The position numbers and the translations under genes are program-made. DNA of 64,000 nt from Bacteroidales bacterium (GTDB lineage Bacteria; Bacteroidota; Bacteroidia; Bacteroidales; Paludibacteraceae). Below, one piece after another: positions 42,554 through 51,479 of this stretch; within the stretch, counting starts at the first letter, position 1, and each line of letters starts with the position of its first letter. The notes beneath the pieces are model-generated. The model worked only from the letters and a program-made list of their open reading frames with translations. It made no database searches and was not told the origin of the DNA. The stretch is taken from the NCBI GenBank assembly GCA_004557405.1, contig SFDZ01000005.1, forward strand, positions 62,001-126,000, written 5' to 3'.

Positions 42554-45500
42554 TTATTGTTTTTTGACCATCAATTTTAACGTTTTTGATATATTTTCGC
42601 TGTCGGATACTTGTACGGTCATGCGTACGAGGTAGATTCCCGGACTGATGCCGCCGGCAATTGTCCAAACGAGTTCGGTGCGATTGTCGTAGGTCAGTAC
42701 GGTTTGCTCGCCTGTGTAGATGACACGCCCGGCCAAGTCGGTAACGGTGGCTGTAACGCTCAGGGGTTGCTCGGGGCGGTCGTGTACATACACAAATGTG
42801 GCGGCGCTGCTTGCCGGATTCGGATAGACGAACATGTCGTAGAGATTCGGGCGCAAGCCGTGAACGACTTCGAAGTCGAGTTCGGCTGTCGATGAGTTGT
42901 TTTGCAAGTCCCACACGCGGAAAAATAGGTGATGTTTGCCTTCGGGCAGATTTGTGAATTGGTATTTTATCGTGCCGTTGGTGTATTCGCCAATGTTGGT
43001 TGTGTAGTACGAGTTGAGCACGGTTTCTTGCCGCGGGTCGTTGTCGAGTTTGAGCAAAATGTCGTGCCCGATACCGCTGCCAATGGCGTTGATGCCGCAG
43101 TCGTCCGAAACGTGCGCCACAAACAGCGGCGATTCGTTGGTCTTGTCGCCCGATTTGAACATTGGTGTGTTCAAATACATGTTTATTTGCGGTCCCTCAT
43201 CGTCGGTGATGGCGTTAGGGTCTTCACCGCCGATGGCGAATTGTTCGTAGTAACCATTTGCCTCATAGTTATTTACGGTATCGACGGCGTAGTACACGAT
43301 GCGTCCCGAACCGTAGTTGTAACGGATGTCTTTCGGTACGATAAAGTCGGCTGTAAATTGTCCGTCGGTAACGACTACCGAACCTATAAATAGGGTGCCG
43401 GAGCGGTCGGTAAATGTGTATGGAATCTTATCTTTGGTGGAAGTGGCATCGTTGCACAGCGTAACAATGGTTTCTTCTTTGTCGAACACTTGCAGTGCGA
43501 CATAACCGTTGAAATCGGTGTCGACAGCGGTTTGTCCCTCGGGCGCAATGTGGCCGTAGATGCGTACTTGGCTCAGGGCTCTGATGGTGTCGGTGGATAG
43601 GTCGCCATCGGCATCGAAACGGGTGATGCTGTCGGTAACGACATCGTGTGTGGTTGCGTAGGCCAAGTTGAGCGCGGGGTCGCCCAATAGAGTGAAATTC
43701 ATGCGGTTAGGATCTCCGAGGGCATTTTTTGCTTTGCGCATCACATCTCCAAAGCAGAACGGGCGTGATTGCTCGTCGCGTGCAAAGATGTAGTTGGCAA
43801 ATTGCAGGTTGAGTCGGAAGTTGGGCTCGGCGTACACGGTGCGTGTGGTGGTGAACAGCGCGATGGCACCGCCATGCGAGTTGAGCAACAGCAGCTCGCC
43901 GCCGCTTGGCGTGGTGTTGTCAAATCGGCTGAAGTCGCAGGTGGCTGTTACAAACAACGGGTATTTCTCGTTGTACATGTTGACAATGCGGTCGTGTGTC
44001 AGTAGGCCTTCGTTTGCCCACTCGGTGTGTCCGCCGTGTCCCATGTAGTTTATCATCAACGTGCCGTTTTTGATGTAGTTGTCGAATAAATCGATGGCCA
44101 GCGGATAGGTTTCGCCCGATGCCGATACTTCTTGGGTGTAGGCGTCGAGGTAGAGTTTGCGCACCAACAGGTCGGGGTAGGTGTGTCGTGTTTTGTTGGC
44201 TACACTGTCGCAACTGCTGATGTGCAGGTTGTTGTCGCCATCGTCGGCTACGAATACGATTTGGTTTTTCCAACTGCCGGTGATTTGGTTTTCGAGGTAA
44301 CTGATGGATTTGTCAACAGCGATGCGTGCCTGCTCTTGTGTGTGTACAGGCAGTCGCCCGATGCCGATGTCCATGGCGTCGGTAGTGATGGATTTGCCGT
44401 CGGTGTCGTCTAATAGAGCAAAATAGTCGTCGCACACATACGAGGCGGTGCCGTGAACCGAGTTCAGCGACTGAAACGTCAGCAGTTTGCCATAGTCTTC
44501 CTGCACTTCGATGTGGCGGTTGTCGTAGCAGCCGTCGCCAAACAGCAGCAGATAACGTGGCATGTCGTTCTCGCCGGAAGCGCGGTCGTAAAACAGTTTC
44601 ATCAACCTGCGATAGGCCGTGGCATCAGGCGTTCCCGACGAAAATTCGTTGTAAACCTGATTGACATCGACCACCTGCACGTTGAGGTTCTGAAAGGTGC
44701 GATGTGCCTCGGCCAAGCGCTCGGCTTCGGCTAAAAATTCGGTTGGCGCTATGATAATCATATCGCTTTGCGGTAGCGCATGCAGATTTTGATTGGCGAT
44801 AGAACCGATAATCGTTGGCGATAGAAATGTGTCGCTTGTCGGGTCGATGGCGACATATTCTTTGAGTGTGCTGACGCTATCGACGAATGTTGCAACTCCG
44901 TTTGCGTACGACACTGCTATTCGCTTGATATCGAGCGGATTGCTGATGTCCCATACTTGGGTGGTGGCGGTTGTACCGTCTATCGAAAAACGTTGTGCCG
45001 TGGCGGTGTATAGCGAGTCGATGTTGCGAAAGAATAACGGTTCGTTGTTTGTGGGTCGCAGGCGCCGACGAACGTTTATTTCGAAAAAATTGAGCCAAGC
45101 CATGCCTGATTTGTCTTCGAAGTTAAGCGTTACTTGCAAAGCGTTGCCGGCTGTGGGCGTAAATTTGATGTCGGGCAGGGTGGAGGCCGTCTTGGCATAT
45201 TCGTAAACGGGCGCATTGTAGAGGTCGGGCGTGGCGAGCGCTCCTATCTCCTTGTTGTTGATGGTGATGCCGATGCGCGAACTGACTTGCGATTTGACGG
45301 CTACGTCCATCCGGAACGAGGCTTCTTCGGCAACGATGTTCGGTAGCGCCAACGAGAACGTATATTTAGATTTGTTGCTGCTGAATTGCTCGCCGTAAAA
45401 TTCGCGACCGGAACCAATCAGATTGACTAAATCTTGTTCGTGTACAATGTGGTCGATGAACGTGGTGATTGTTCCCGATGGTTCGGCGGCAAGAGCGTCG

Positions 45501-46342
45501 GACGGCGTGATGCGTTTGCCTGTGCCTGCATCCGAGGTTACAAAATAATAGCCGTAGTCGGAATAGTAGTTTTGTGTGTGGCGAAAATGCAGATAGGCCG
45601 GATAATAAGTCCACGAAGTCGGACCTTGTGCATAGAACAAAATGTAGTCGCCTGCGCCGAATACATTGTCGGCACCGCGATGTTCGTAGATGGCTGTTTC
45701 CGGCAAATCGTCGTTGTAGGGCTTCGAAAAATCTTCGGCCAGCAAAGCGCCTCCGTAACCAAATATGCGCACATTTTTCGGGTCGATGCCCATTTTGACC
45801 AACTCTTCGTAAGTGAGTTTGTAAATGCCGCTCCGACTGACGGCAAGTTTGACGAATTTGCCGCGTCGTAGCACCGAATTTGCTGCATACGTCAGATTGG
45901 TTGCCGGCATGGCGACTGTCGGTTGTGGCATATCTTGCTGTATGTCAAACGATTGCAGTTTCTGTACCTCGCCATTCACTCTGACAAAAGGGAATATTTC
46001 TATTTTGTACGTTGTGTGTTTGCGCTCGGTTTGCCGGAAACACAAGAATGATATGGTGTCCGAAATCAGTGCGGCATTGGCACCCACGATGGCGCGTTCG
46101 TCGTCGGTGAGGGCTGTGTATGCGATGTTTTCGAGGTGCGGCGTGCCGGCGTGCGGCAGTGTTGCTATGTACGACGGCAACTGTCCGTGGCGCATGTAGA
46201 TGCCTTGCTCCAACCCGATGGCCGGCATGGTAACGCTGTCGGCTACGAGGGTTTTCACGGGCAACCAATGCAGTTGCACCGGCCGCGCAGTCAACGGTAG
46301 CAGGCTCAAACACAAACTCGCAATGCAGATAAGTCGTTTCAT
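42554..46342 (-). CDS. porU: Type IX secretion sortase PorU
   Basis: A 1262-residue C25-family (gingipain-like) peptidase that cleaves T9SS C-terminal signals and attaches cargo to A-LPS. It has a signal peptide at the start (MKRLICIASLCLSLLPLTA). The catalytic His is in MINYMGHGGHTEW (about residue 766-769) and the Cys in FVTATCDFSRFD (about 800). It carries its own T9SS tail, beginning near FVYPNPASSAATF and ending GGISPGIYLVRMTVQ...KLMVKK. The ATG at 46342 is chosen from the signal peptide; 46360 is an alternative very close to the transcription start. Confidence 0.94.
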   Translation of the reverse strand: MKRLICIASLCLSLLPLTARPVQLHWLPVKTLVADSVTMPAIGLEQGIYMRHGQLPSYIATLPHAGTPHLENIAYTALTDDERAIVGANAALISDTISFLCFRQTERKHTTYKIEIFPFVRVNGEVQKLQSFDIQQDMPQPTVAMPATNLTYAANSVLRRGKFVKLAVSRSGIYKLTYEELVKMGIDPKNVRIFGYGGALLAEDFSKPYNDDLPETAIYEHRGADNVFGAGDYILFYAQGPTSWTYYPAYLHFRHTQNYYSDYGYYFVTSDAGTGKRITPSDALAAEPSGTITTFIDHIVHEQDLVNLIGSGREFYGEQFSSNKSKYTFSLALPNIVAEEASFRMDVAVKSQVSSRIGITINNKEIGALATPDLYNAPVYEYAKTASTLPDIKFTPTAGNALQVTLNFEDKSGMAWLNFFEINVRRRLRPTNNEPLFFRNIDSLYTATAQRFSIDGTTATTQVWDISNPLDIKRIAVSYANGVATFVDSVSTLKEYVAIDPTSDTFLSPTIIGSIANQNLHALPQSDMIIIAPTEFLAEAERLAEAHRTFQNLNVQVVDVNQVYNEFSSGTPDATAYRRLMKLFYDRASGENDMPRYLLLFGDGCYDNRHIEVQEDYGKLLTFQSLNSVHGTASYVCDDYFALLDDTDGKSITTDAMDIGIGRLPVHTQEQARIAVDKSISYLENQITGSWKNQIVFVADDGDNNLHISSCDSVANKTRHTYPDLLVRKLYLDAYTQEVSASGETYPLAIDLFDNYIKNGTLMINYMGHGGHTEWANEGLLTHDRIVNMYNEKYPLFVTATCDFSRFDNTTPSGGELLLLNSHGGAIALFTTTRTVYAEPNFRLNLQFANYIFARDEQSRPFCFGDVMRKAKNALGDPNRMNFTLLGDPALNLAYATTHDVVTDSITRFDADGDLSTDTIRALSQVRIYGHIAPEGQTAVDTDFNGYVALQVFDKEETIVTLCNDATSTKDKIPYTFTDRSGTLFIGSVVVTDGQFTADFIVPKDIRYNYGSGRIVYYAVDTVNNYEANGYYEQFAIGGEDPNAITDDEGPQINMYLNTPMFKSGDKTNESPLFVAHVSDDCGINAIGSGIGHDILLKLDNDPRQETVLNSYYTTNIGEYTNGTIKYQFTNLPEGKHHLFFRVWDLQNNSSTAELDFEVVHGLRPNLYDMFVYPNPASSAATFVYVHDRPEQPLSVTATVTDLAGRVIYTGEQTVLTYDNRTELVWTIAGGISPGIYLVRMTVQVSDSENISKTLKLMVKKQ

Positions 46343-46370
46343 GTGAAGAAATGATTGCATATCAAAATTG

Positions 46371-46378
46371 CAAAGGTA
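46371..46378 (-). promoter_or_regulatory. porU -7 box
   Basis: The minus strand reads TACCTTTG, about 30 nt before the chosen ATG. No ideal -33 is seen. Confidence 0.55.
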
Positions 46379-46443
46379 GTGATTTTTTTTGAATTTCGGA
46401 CGTCTTGACCGCAAAAAATCGACAGAAAGCGTTTCCGGTACGA

Positions 46444-47055
46444 TTATTTTATTTGACAATCAAGCAGTTTGGCGCCTTCGATAAAACCTTCGAGGTGGTC
46501 GCCTATCTCTACGCGCCCGACTCCGGCCGGTGTGCCTGTGTAGATGAGGTCGCCCATTTTCAGAAAGAAAAAGCGACTGATGTGCGCAATGATTTTGTTG
46601 ATGCCGAAAATCATGTTTTGTGTGTTGCAGTGTTGCACGATTTGGCCGTTTTTGGTTAGCGAAAAGTCGATGGCGGTCGGGTTATCGAGTTGTGACAGCG
46701 GCACAAAACTGCTGATGGCGGCCGATCCGTCGAACGCTTTTGATATTTCCCAAGGCTCGCCTTGTGCGCGCAGGCGGCGTTGCAGGTCGCGTGCCGTAAA
46801 ATCGATGCCGAAAGCAATCGCGTCGTAGTAACGTGCGGCAAATCTCTCGTCGATGTTTTTGCCCAAGCGGTTGATGCGTACCACGATTTCGGCTTCGTAT
46901 TCAATCTCGTTTGCGAAGTGCGGAATGTAGAACGGACGATTTTCGCGTAGCAAGGCGGTGTCGGGTTTCATAAAAATCGTTGGTTCGCAGGGCGTTACGC
47001 TTTGCATTTCGGTGTTGTGTGTGGCGTAGTTCCAACCAATACAAAATATCTTCAT
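46444..47055 (-). CDS. Fumarylacetoacetate hydrolase family protein
   Basis: A 203-residue FAH-fold enzyme: MKIFCIGWNYATHNTEM at the start, IFMKPDTALL, the metal-binding EIEYEAEIVVRI, and the C-terminal LKMGDLIYTGTPAGVG. Members hydrolyse acylpyruvates or decarboxylate oxaloacetate; it cannot be assigned more closely. It starts 3 bp after the folC stop, so the two form an operon. Confidence 0.92.
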   Translation of the reverse strand: MKIFCIGWNYATHNTEMQSVTPCEPTIFMKPDTALLRENRPFYIPHFANEIEYEAEIVVRINRLGKNIDERFAARYYDAIAFGIDFTARDLQRRLRAQGEPWEISKAFDGSAAISSFVPLSQLDNPTAIDFSLTKNGQIVQHCNTQNMIFGINKIIAHISRFFFLKMGDLIYTGTPAGVGRVEIGDHLEGFIEGAKLLDCQIK

Positions 47056-47058
47056 GTT

Positions 47059-48279
47059 TCAAATAATTTCGGCTATTACATAGTTGCTGCCGCCGACAAA
47101 TATCAGGTCGTCGGGTGTGGCAGCGTTGCGGGCGGCGTCGAGTGCCGAGCGCGTGTCGGAATAGGCACTGCCGCACAGTCCGTATGACAGGGCTTGTTGC
47201 TGCAGCAGTGTGGCGTCGAGTGCGCGCGGTATGTGTGCTTGTGTAAAATAGTAGGTGGCTTCGCGGGGCAGCATTTGCAGCACGGCGTCGATGTTTTTGT
47301 CCTTCACCATGCCGAATACGATGTGCAGATGTTCGTATTTTTGCTGACGCAGTTGTTCCACAACATAACGTATGCCGCCGGCGTTGTGTCCGGTGTCGCA
47401 TATTATTGTCGGATTTTCGGAGAGTGTTTGCCAACGTCCTTGCAGATGTGTGCGTTCTACCACTTGCAGCAGCCCGTCGGTGATGGCTTGTGGCGCAATG
47501 TCGAATCCGCACTGCTGCAACTGTTCTATGGCGGCCAACACCGTTTTCAGATTTTTTGCTTGGTAGTAGCCGTGCAATGCGCAAGGCGGCAGGGTAGTGC
47601 GTGGCAGTTGGTCCGCAAAAATAATTGGTGCGTGGGCGTTTGCTGCTTGTGCGACGAATATAGGCGCAGTTTCGGCTTGCGTTTCGCCCACAACTACCGG
47701 CACGCGCTGTTTGATGATGCCGGCTTTTTCGGCGGCTATCTTTTCGATGGTGTCGCCCAAGATGTCGGTATGGTCGAGGCTGATGTTGGTGATAATCGAC
47801 AGCGCCGGCGTGATGATGTTGGTGCAATCCAGCCGCCCGCCAAGGCCAACCTCGATGACGGCTACATCGACTTGCTGTTCGGCGAAATAGAGGAACGCGA
47901 GGGCGGTGGTTATCTCGAAAAACGAAGGCTGCAGTGTGTCGATAAGTGAACGATGATCGGCCACGAAGGCGGCAACACGTTCGTACGGAATGGTCGCGCC
48001 ATCGACACGGATGCGCTCGCAAAAATCGCGCAAATGCGGCGATGTGTACAACCCGACTCTGTAGCCGGCACATTGCAACACCGATGCCAACAAGTGCGAT
48101 GTGGAACCTTTGCCGTTGGTGCCGGCAATGTGTATGGTGCGGTACGACCGATGCGGATGCCCAAAGTGCGCATCGAGGGCTAATGTGGTGTCCAAGCCGC
48201 TTTTGTAGGCTTGCCGACCGTGTGCCTGAAACATGGGCGCATGGGCGTACAAATAGTCGATGGCTTCGGTGTAGGTCAT
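47059..48279 (-). CDS. folC: Folylpolyglutamate synthase/dihydrofolate synthase
   Basis: A 406-residue Mur-ligase-like enzyme adding glutamate to (dihydro)folate or dihydropteroate. The ATP loop is HIAGTNGKGSTSHLLASVL, the Omega-loop segment is YTSPHLRDFCERIRVDG, and the second domain begins near LQGRWQTLSENPTIICDTGHN. The ATG at 48279 is used: the frame extends 19 codons upstream across the -7 box at 48310-48317. Confidence 0.95.
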   Translation of the reverse strand: MTYTEAIDYLYAHAPMFQAHGRQAYKSGLDTTLALDAHFGHPHRSYRTIHIAGTNGKGSTSHLLASVLQCAGYRVGLYTSPHLRDFCERIRVDGATIPYERVAAFVADHRSLIDTLQPSFFEITTALAFLYFAEQQVDVAVIEVGLGGRLDCTNIITPALSIITNISLDHTDILGDTIEKIAAEKAGIIKQRVPVVVGETQAETAPIFVAQAANAHAPIIFADQLPRTTLPPCALHGYYQAKNLKTVLAAIEQLQQCGFDIAPQAITDGLLQVVERTHLQGRWQTLSENPTIICDTGHNAGGIRYVVEQLRQQKYEHLHIVFGMVKDKNIDAVLQMLPREATYYFTQAHIPRALDATLLQQQALSYGLCGSAYSDTRSALDAARNAATPDDLIFVGGSNYVIAEII

Positions 48280-48309
48280 GGTTGCTGATTTGTTTTTCAA
48301 TCCGACCTG

Positions 48310-48317
48310 CAAAGATA
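48310..48317 (-). promoter_or_regulatory. folC -7 box
   Basis: The minus strand reads TATCTTTG, placing the message start near 48303. Confidence 0.55.
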
Positions 48318-48407
48318 TAAAAAAAACAGACTGCATGTATTATTTTTTGCGTTTGTAAATCGGAAACTTAAAAATGTATAAACCGATGTTTTTTTATGAC
48401 CGAAAAT

Positions 48408-48438
48408 TTGTTGATGCTAAAAAAAAATGCGAACTTTG
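48408..48438 (+). promoter_or_regulatory. phoH-like gene promoter, imperfect -7
   Basis: TTG at 48408-48410, 20 nt, GAACTTTG at 48431-48438 (first base differs from TAnnTTTG). Confidence 0.45.
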
Positions 48439-48473
48439 GCTTGTAAAAAACACAAACCTTAATCCGAAAAGCC

Positions 48474-49793
48474 ATGAAAAAGAATTTTGTTTTGGACACC
48501 AATGTCCTATTGCACGATTTCAAATGCCTCGATCATTTTCAGGAAAATGATGTGTATATCCCGATGGTGGTGCTGGAGGAACTCGACCATTTCAAAAAAG
48601 GGAACGACCAAATAAACTATAATGCGCGGCAGTTTGCACGCGAACTCGACGAGGTGGCCGACGATATGCTCTCGACCGAAGGCGCAAGTCTGGGCGATGG
48701 CCGCGGACGATTGTTTGTGCTCACACACAATAGTTTTCCGCAGGAACTTGCCGACGCCTTTATCGAACGGACACCCGACCACTACATCATCGGCGCCACC
48801 GTAGAACTCGCCAAAGCGCATCCCGACACCAAAACTATATTGGTGAGCAAGGACATAAACGTGCGCATCAAAGCACGGGCGTTGGGCGTGTTGGCCGAAG
48901 ACTATATCACCGACAAGGTTACAAACATCGATGTGTTCGACAGCGAACAACCTGTGTTCGACGACGTGGCACCCGAATTGATAGACCAAATCTATGCGTC
49001 GAATGCCGGCGTCGATATTGACGAATTTGCTTTCAAATCGGATGTGGAACCGAACGAATGTTTTGTGCTGAAAAGCAATCGCGCTTCGGCGCTGGCACGC
49101 TACAATCCGTTCGATGGCGTGGTCAATCGGGTCGAAAAAACGCGCGCTTTCGGCATCGAACCGCGCAACGCAGAACAAACTTTTGCGCTGGATGTGCTGC
49201 TCGACGACCGCATCAAACTCGTGGCGGTTACCGGACGCGCCGGCACAGGCAAAACACTGCTGGCATTGGCGGCTGCGTTGCAGCAGAACGAAAACTACAA
49301 ACAGGTTTTGTTGGCGCGCCCCATCGTGGCTATGTCGAACAAAGACTTGGGCGCACTGCCCGGCGATGCGCAAGAGAAAGTGGCGCCTTATATGCAGCCG
49401 TTGTTCGACAATCTGAATGTGATAAAAAGCGTGTTCTCGTATCAAGGCAAAGAGGTGCGCCAACTCGAGGAGATGCAGAAAAACAACCAACTTGTCATCG
49501 AGGCGCTGGCGTTTATTCGCGGACGCAGCCTCAGCGACACCTATTTTATTGTGGACGAGGCGCAAAATCTGACGCCGCACGAAATTAAAACCATCATCAC
49601 GCGCGCCGGCGAAAATACGAAAATCGTCTTCACGGGCGATGTCCATCAAATCGATTCGCCCTATTTGGATATGCAGTCGAATGGCTTGGTGTATATGATC
49701 GACCGTATGAAAGGACAGGACATCTTCGCACATGTCAACCTGATAAAAGGCGAACGCAGCGAATTGTCGGAAATTGCCAGCCAACTATTGTAA
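48474..49793 (+). CDS. PIN-PhoH fusion protein (PhoH2/YlaK-like)
   Basis: A 439-residue protein with an N-terminal PIN RNase domain (about 1-150; catalytic acids in FVLDTNVLLHD, VLEELDHF and ATVELAKAHPD) and a C-terminal PhoH ATPase domain (Walker A GRAGTGKT at about 255-262, YFIVDEAQNLTPHEIKTI as Walker B). Such fusions couple RNA unwinding to cleavage. It is followed 6 bp later by an S4-domain RNA-binding gene, again pointing to RNA metabolism. Confidence 0.93.
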   Translation: MKKNFVLDTNVLLHDFKCLDHFQENDVYIPMVVLEELDHFKKGNDQINYNARQFARELDEVADDMLSTEGASLGDGRGRLFVLTHNSFPQELADAFIERTPDHYIIGATVELAKAHPDTKTILVSKDINVRIKARALGVLAEDYITDKVTNIDVFDSEQPVFDDVAPELIDQIYASNAGVDIDEFAFKSDVEPNECFVLKSNRASALARYNPFDGVVNRVEKTRAFGIEPRNAEQTFALDVLLDDRIKLVAVTGRAGTGKTLLALAAALQQNENYKQVLLARPIVAMSNKDLGALPGDAQEKVAPYMQPLFDNLNVIKSVFSYQGKEVRQLEEMQKNNQLVIEALAFIRGRSLSDTYFIVDEAQNLTPHEIKTIITRAGENTKIVFTGDVHQIDSPYLDMQSNGLVYMIDRMKGQDIFAHVNLIKGERSELSEIASQLL

Positions 49794-49799
49794 CCGGCG

Positions 49800-50207
49800 A
49801 TGGAATGTCGTGTCGATAAATGGTTGTGGGCGGTGCGTGTGTTCAAAACACGCAGTTTGGCGGCCGATGCGTGCAAAAAAGGACGCGTGCTGATGCAGGG
49901 CGTGGCTGTAAAACCGTCGCGTGAGTTGAAGGTGGGCGATGTGCTGCAGGTGCGGCGCAATCCGATAATCTACACATTCAAAGTGGTGGCGCTGACTCAA
50001 AATCGTGTCGGTGCTAAACTTGTGCCGCAATTCATGGCGAATGTTACTGCCCCCGACCAACTCGAACTGCTCGAAGTGTTGAAACTCGACCAGAGCAATC
50101 GGCGCGCCAAAGGTTTGGGACGCCCGACCAAAAAAGAGCGCCGCGATTTGGATGATTTTTTTGATGATGCGACCTGTTATTTCGACGATGAAGACGAATG
50201 GGACTGA
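49800..50207 (+). CDS. S4-domain RNA-binding protein (Hsp15-like)
   Basis: A 135-residue protein with an N-terminal S4 domain (VDKWLWAVRVFKTRSLAADACKKGRVLMQG, about 5-62) and a basic/acidic tail (GLGRPTKKERRDLDDFFDD). It resembles Hsp15 (HslR), which binds stalled 50S subunits carrying nascent chains. It lies 6 bp after the PIN-PhoH gene and converges on prfA 16 bp away. Confidence 0.9.
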   Translation: MECRVDKWLWAVRVFKTRSLAADACKKGRVLMQGVAVKPSRELKVGDVLQVRRNPIIYTFKVVALTQNRVGAKLVPQFMANVTAPDQLELLEVLKLDQSNRRAKGLGRPTKKERRDLDDFFDDATCYFDDEDEWD

Positions 50208-50223
50208 ATGGCGTGCGCGGCCG

Positions 50224-51330
50224 TTATAAATTGCTTTCCTTCAGTCGCTCTGCGTTTTCGGCCACTATCAAATGGTCGATGCAATCTTGAATATCGCCAT
50301 CCATAAATGCGGCCAAATTGTAAATGGTGTAATTGATGCGATGGTCGGTAATACGACCTTGCGGATAGTTGTAGGTGCGAATTTTTGCCGAGCGGTCGCC
50401 GGTCGAAACCATTGTTTTGCGTCGTGCGGCTATGTCGTCGATGTATTTTTGGTGTTCCATGTCGTAGATTTTGGTGCGCAGCCGTGCCAACGCGCGTTCT
50501 TTGTTCTTGGGTTGGTCGCGCGTTTCGGTACATTCTATCAAAATCTCTTCCACGTTGCCGGTGTTGGGGTTTTTCCAATTGTAACGCAGGCGCACGCCGC
50601 TTTCTACCTTGTTGACGTTTTGCCCGCCGGCGCCGCTCGAGCGGAACGTGTCCCATTTTATGTCGCCTTCGTTGATGACGACGTCGAATTCTTGCGCTTC
50701 GGGCAGCACAGCCACCGATGCGGCCGAGGTGTGTACGCGTCCCTGTGTTTCGGTTACCGGCACGCGCTGAACGCGATGGACGCCGCTTTCGTATTTCAGC
50801 GTGCCGTAAACGCCGTCGCCGTTGACGGCGAAAATAATCTCTTTGAACCCGCCCGATGCGCCTTCGCTGTAACTCGATATGTTGATTTTCCAACCTTTGG
50901 TTTCGCAGTATTTTGTGTACATGCGGAAAAGGTCGCCGGCAAAAATGGCTGCTTCGTCGCCGCCGGTACCGCCGCGTATTTCGACGATGCAGTTTTTGCT
51001 GTCTTCGGGGTCGGCCGGCACCAATAGCAGTTTTATCTCTTCTTCCATCGATGGAATGCGTGGCTCTATGTCGTCGATTTCGGCTTTGGCCATGTCGCGC
51101 AATTCGGGGTCGTTCTCGTGGTCGAGTATGTTTTTGGCTTCGTCTAAATTGTCGAGCAGACGCTTGTAGTCGTTGCGCTTGGCAACTATTTTCTCCAAGT
51201 CGCTGTATTCTTTGTTCAGTTTGACGAATCGTTTCATGTCGGCGATGACTGCCGGGTCGGTTATCAGTGTCGAAACTTCGTCGAAACGTGCCAACAGTCC
51301 GTCGAGTCGGGTCAGTAGATTATTGTTCAT
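50224..51330 (-). CDS. prfA: Peptide chain release factor 1
   Basis: A 368-residue class I release factor recognising UAA and UAG. The GGQ catalytic tripeptide is in RSSGAGGQNVNKVESG, preceded by HRVQRVPVTETQGRVHTSA. An N-terminal helical domain (YSDLEKIVAKRNDYKRLL) is present. Although prfA and prfB proteins look alike, there is no programmed frameshift site here and the length fits RF1. It has its own promoter. Confidence 0.95.
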   Translation of the reverse strand: MNNNLLTRLDGLLARFDEVSTLITDPAVIADMKRFVKLNKEYSDLEKIVAKRNDYKRLLDNLDEAKNILDHENDPELRDMAKAEIDDIEPRIPSMEEEIKLLLVPADPEDSKNCIVEIRGGTGGDEAAIFAGDLFRMYTKYCETKGWKINISSYSEGASGGFKEIIFAVNGDGVYGTLKYESGVHRVQRVPVTETQGRVHTSAASVAVLPEAQEFDVVINEGDIKWDTFRSSGAGGQNVNKVESGVRLRYNWKNPNTGNVEEILIECTETRDQPKNKERALARLRTKIYDMEHQKYIDDIAARRKTMVSTGDRSAKIRTYNYPQGRITDHRINYTIYNLAAFMDGDIQDCIDHLIVAENAERLKESNL

Positions 51331-51367
51331 GGTTATTCTGTTGTTCAGATGATGAAAAAACGCGTTG

Positions 51368-51398
51368 CAAAATTACGCATTTTGTGTCATATAACCAA
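51368..51398 (-). promoter_or_regulatory. prfA promoter
   Basis: Minus strand TTG (51396-51398), 20 nt, TAATTTTG (51368-51375). Confidence 0.7.
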
Positions 51399-51404
51399 GC
51401 GTGT

Positions 51405-51445
51405 GCCAAAAACCGAAAGGCGACAAGTGTTCCTTGCCGCCTTTC
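51405..51445 (-). terminator. glnN terminator
   Basis: GAAAGGCGACAAG (51415-51427) pairs with CTTGCCGCCTTTC (51433-51445), one mismatch, 5-nt loop. The minus strand continues GGTTTTTGG. Confidence 0.8.
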
Positions 51446-51479
51446 CTGCCTAAACAAACCTAATACTGCAGAAAAAAAA

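Noticed and set aside
46343..46459. Extension of porU to an upstream start codon
   Set aside because: The upstream codons run through the -7 box at 46371-46378 and precede the signal peptide with charged sequence.
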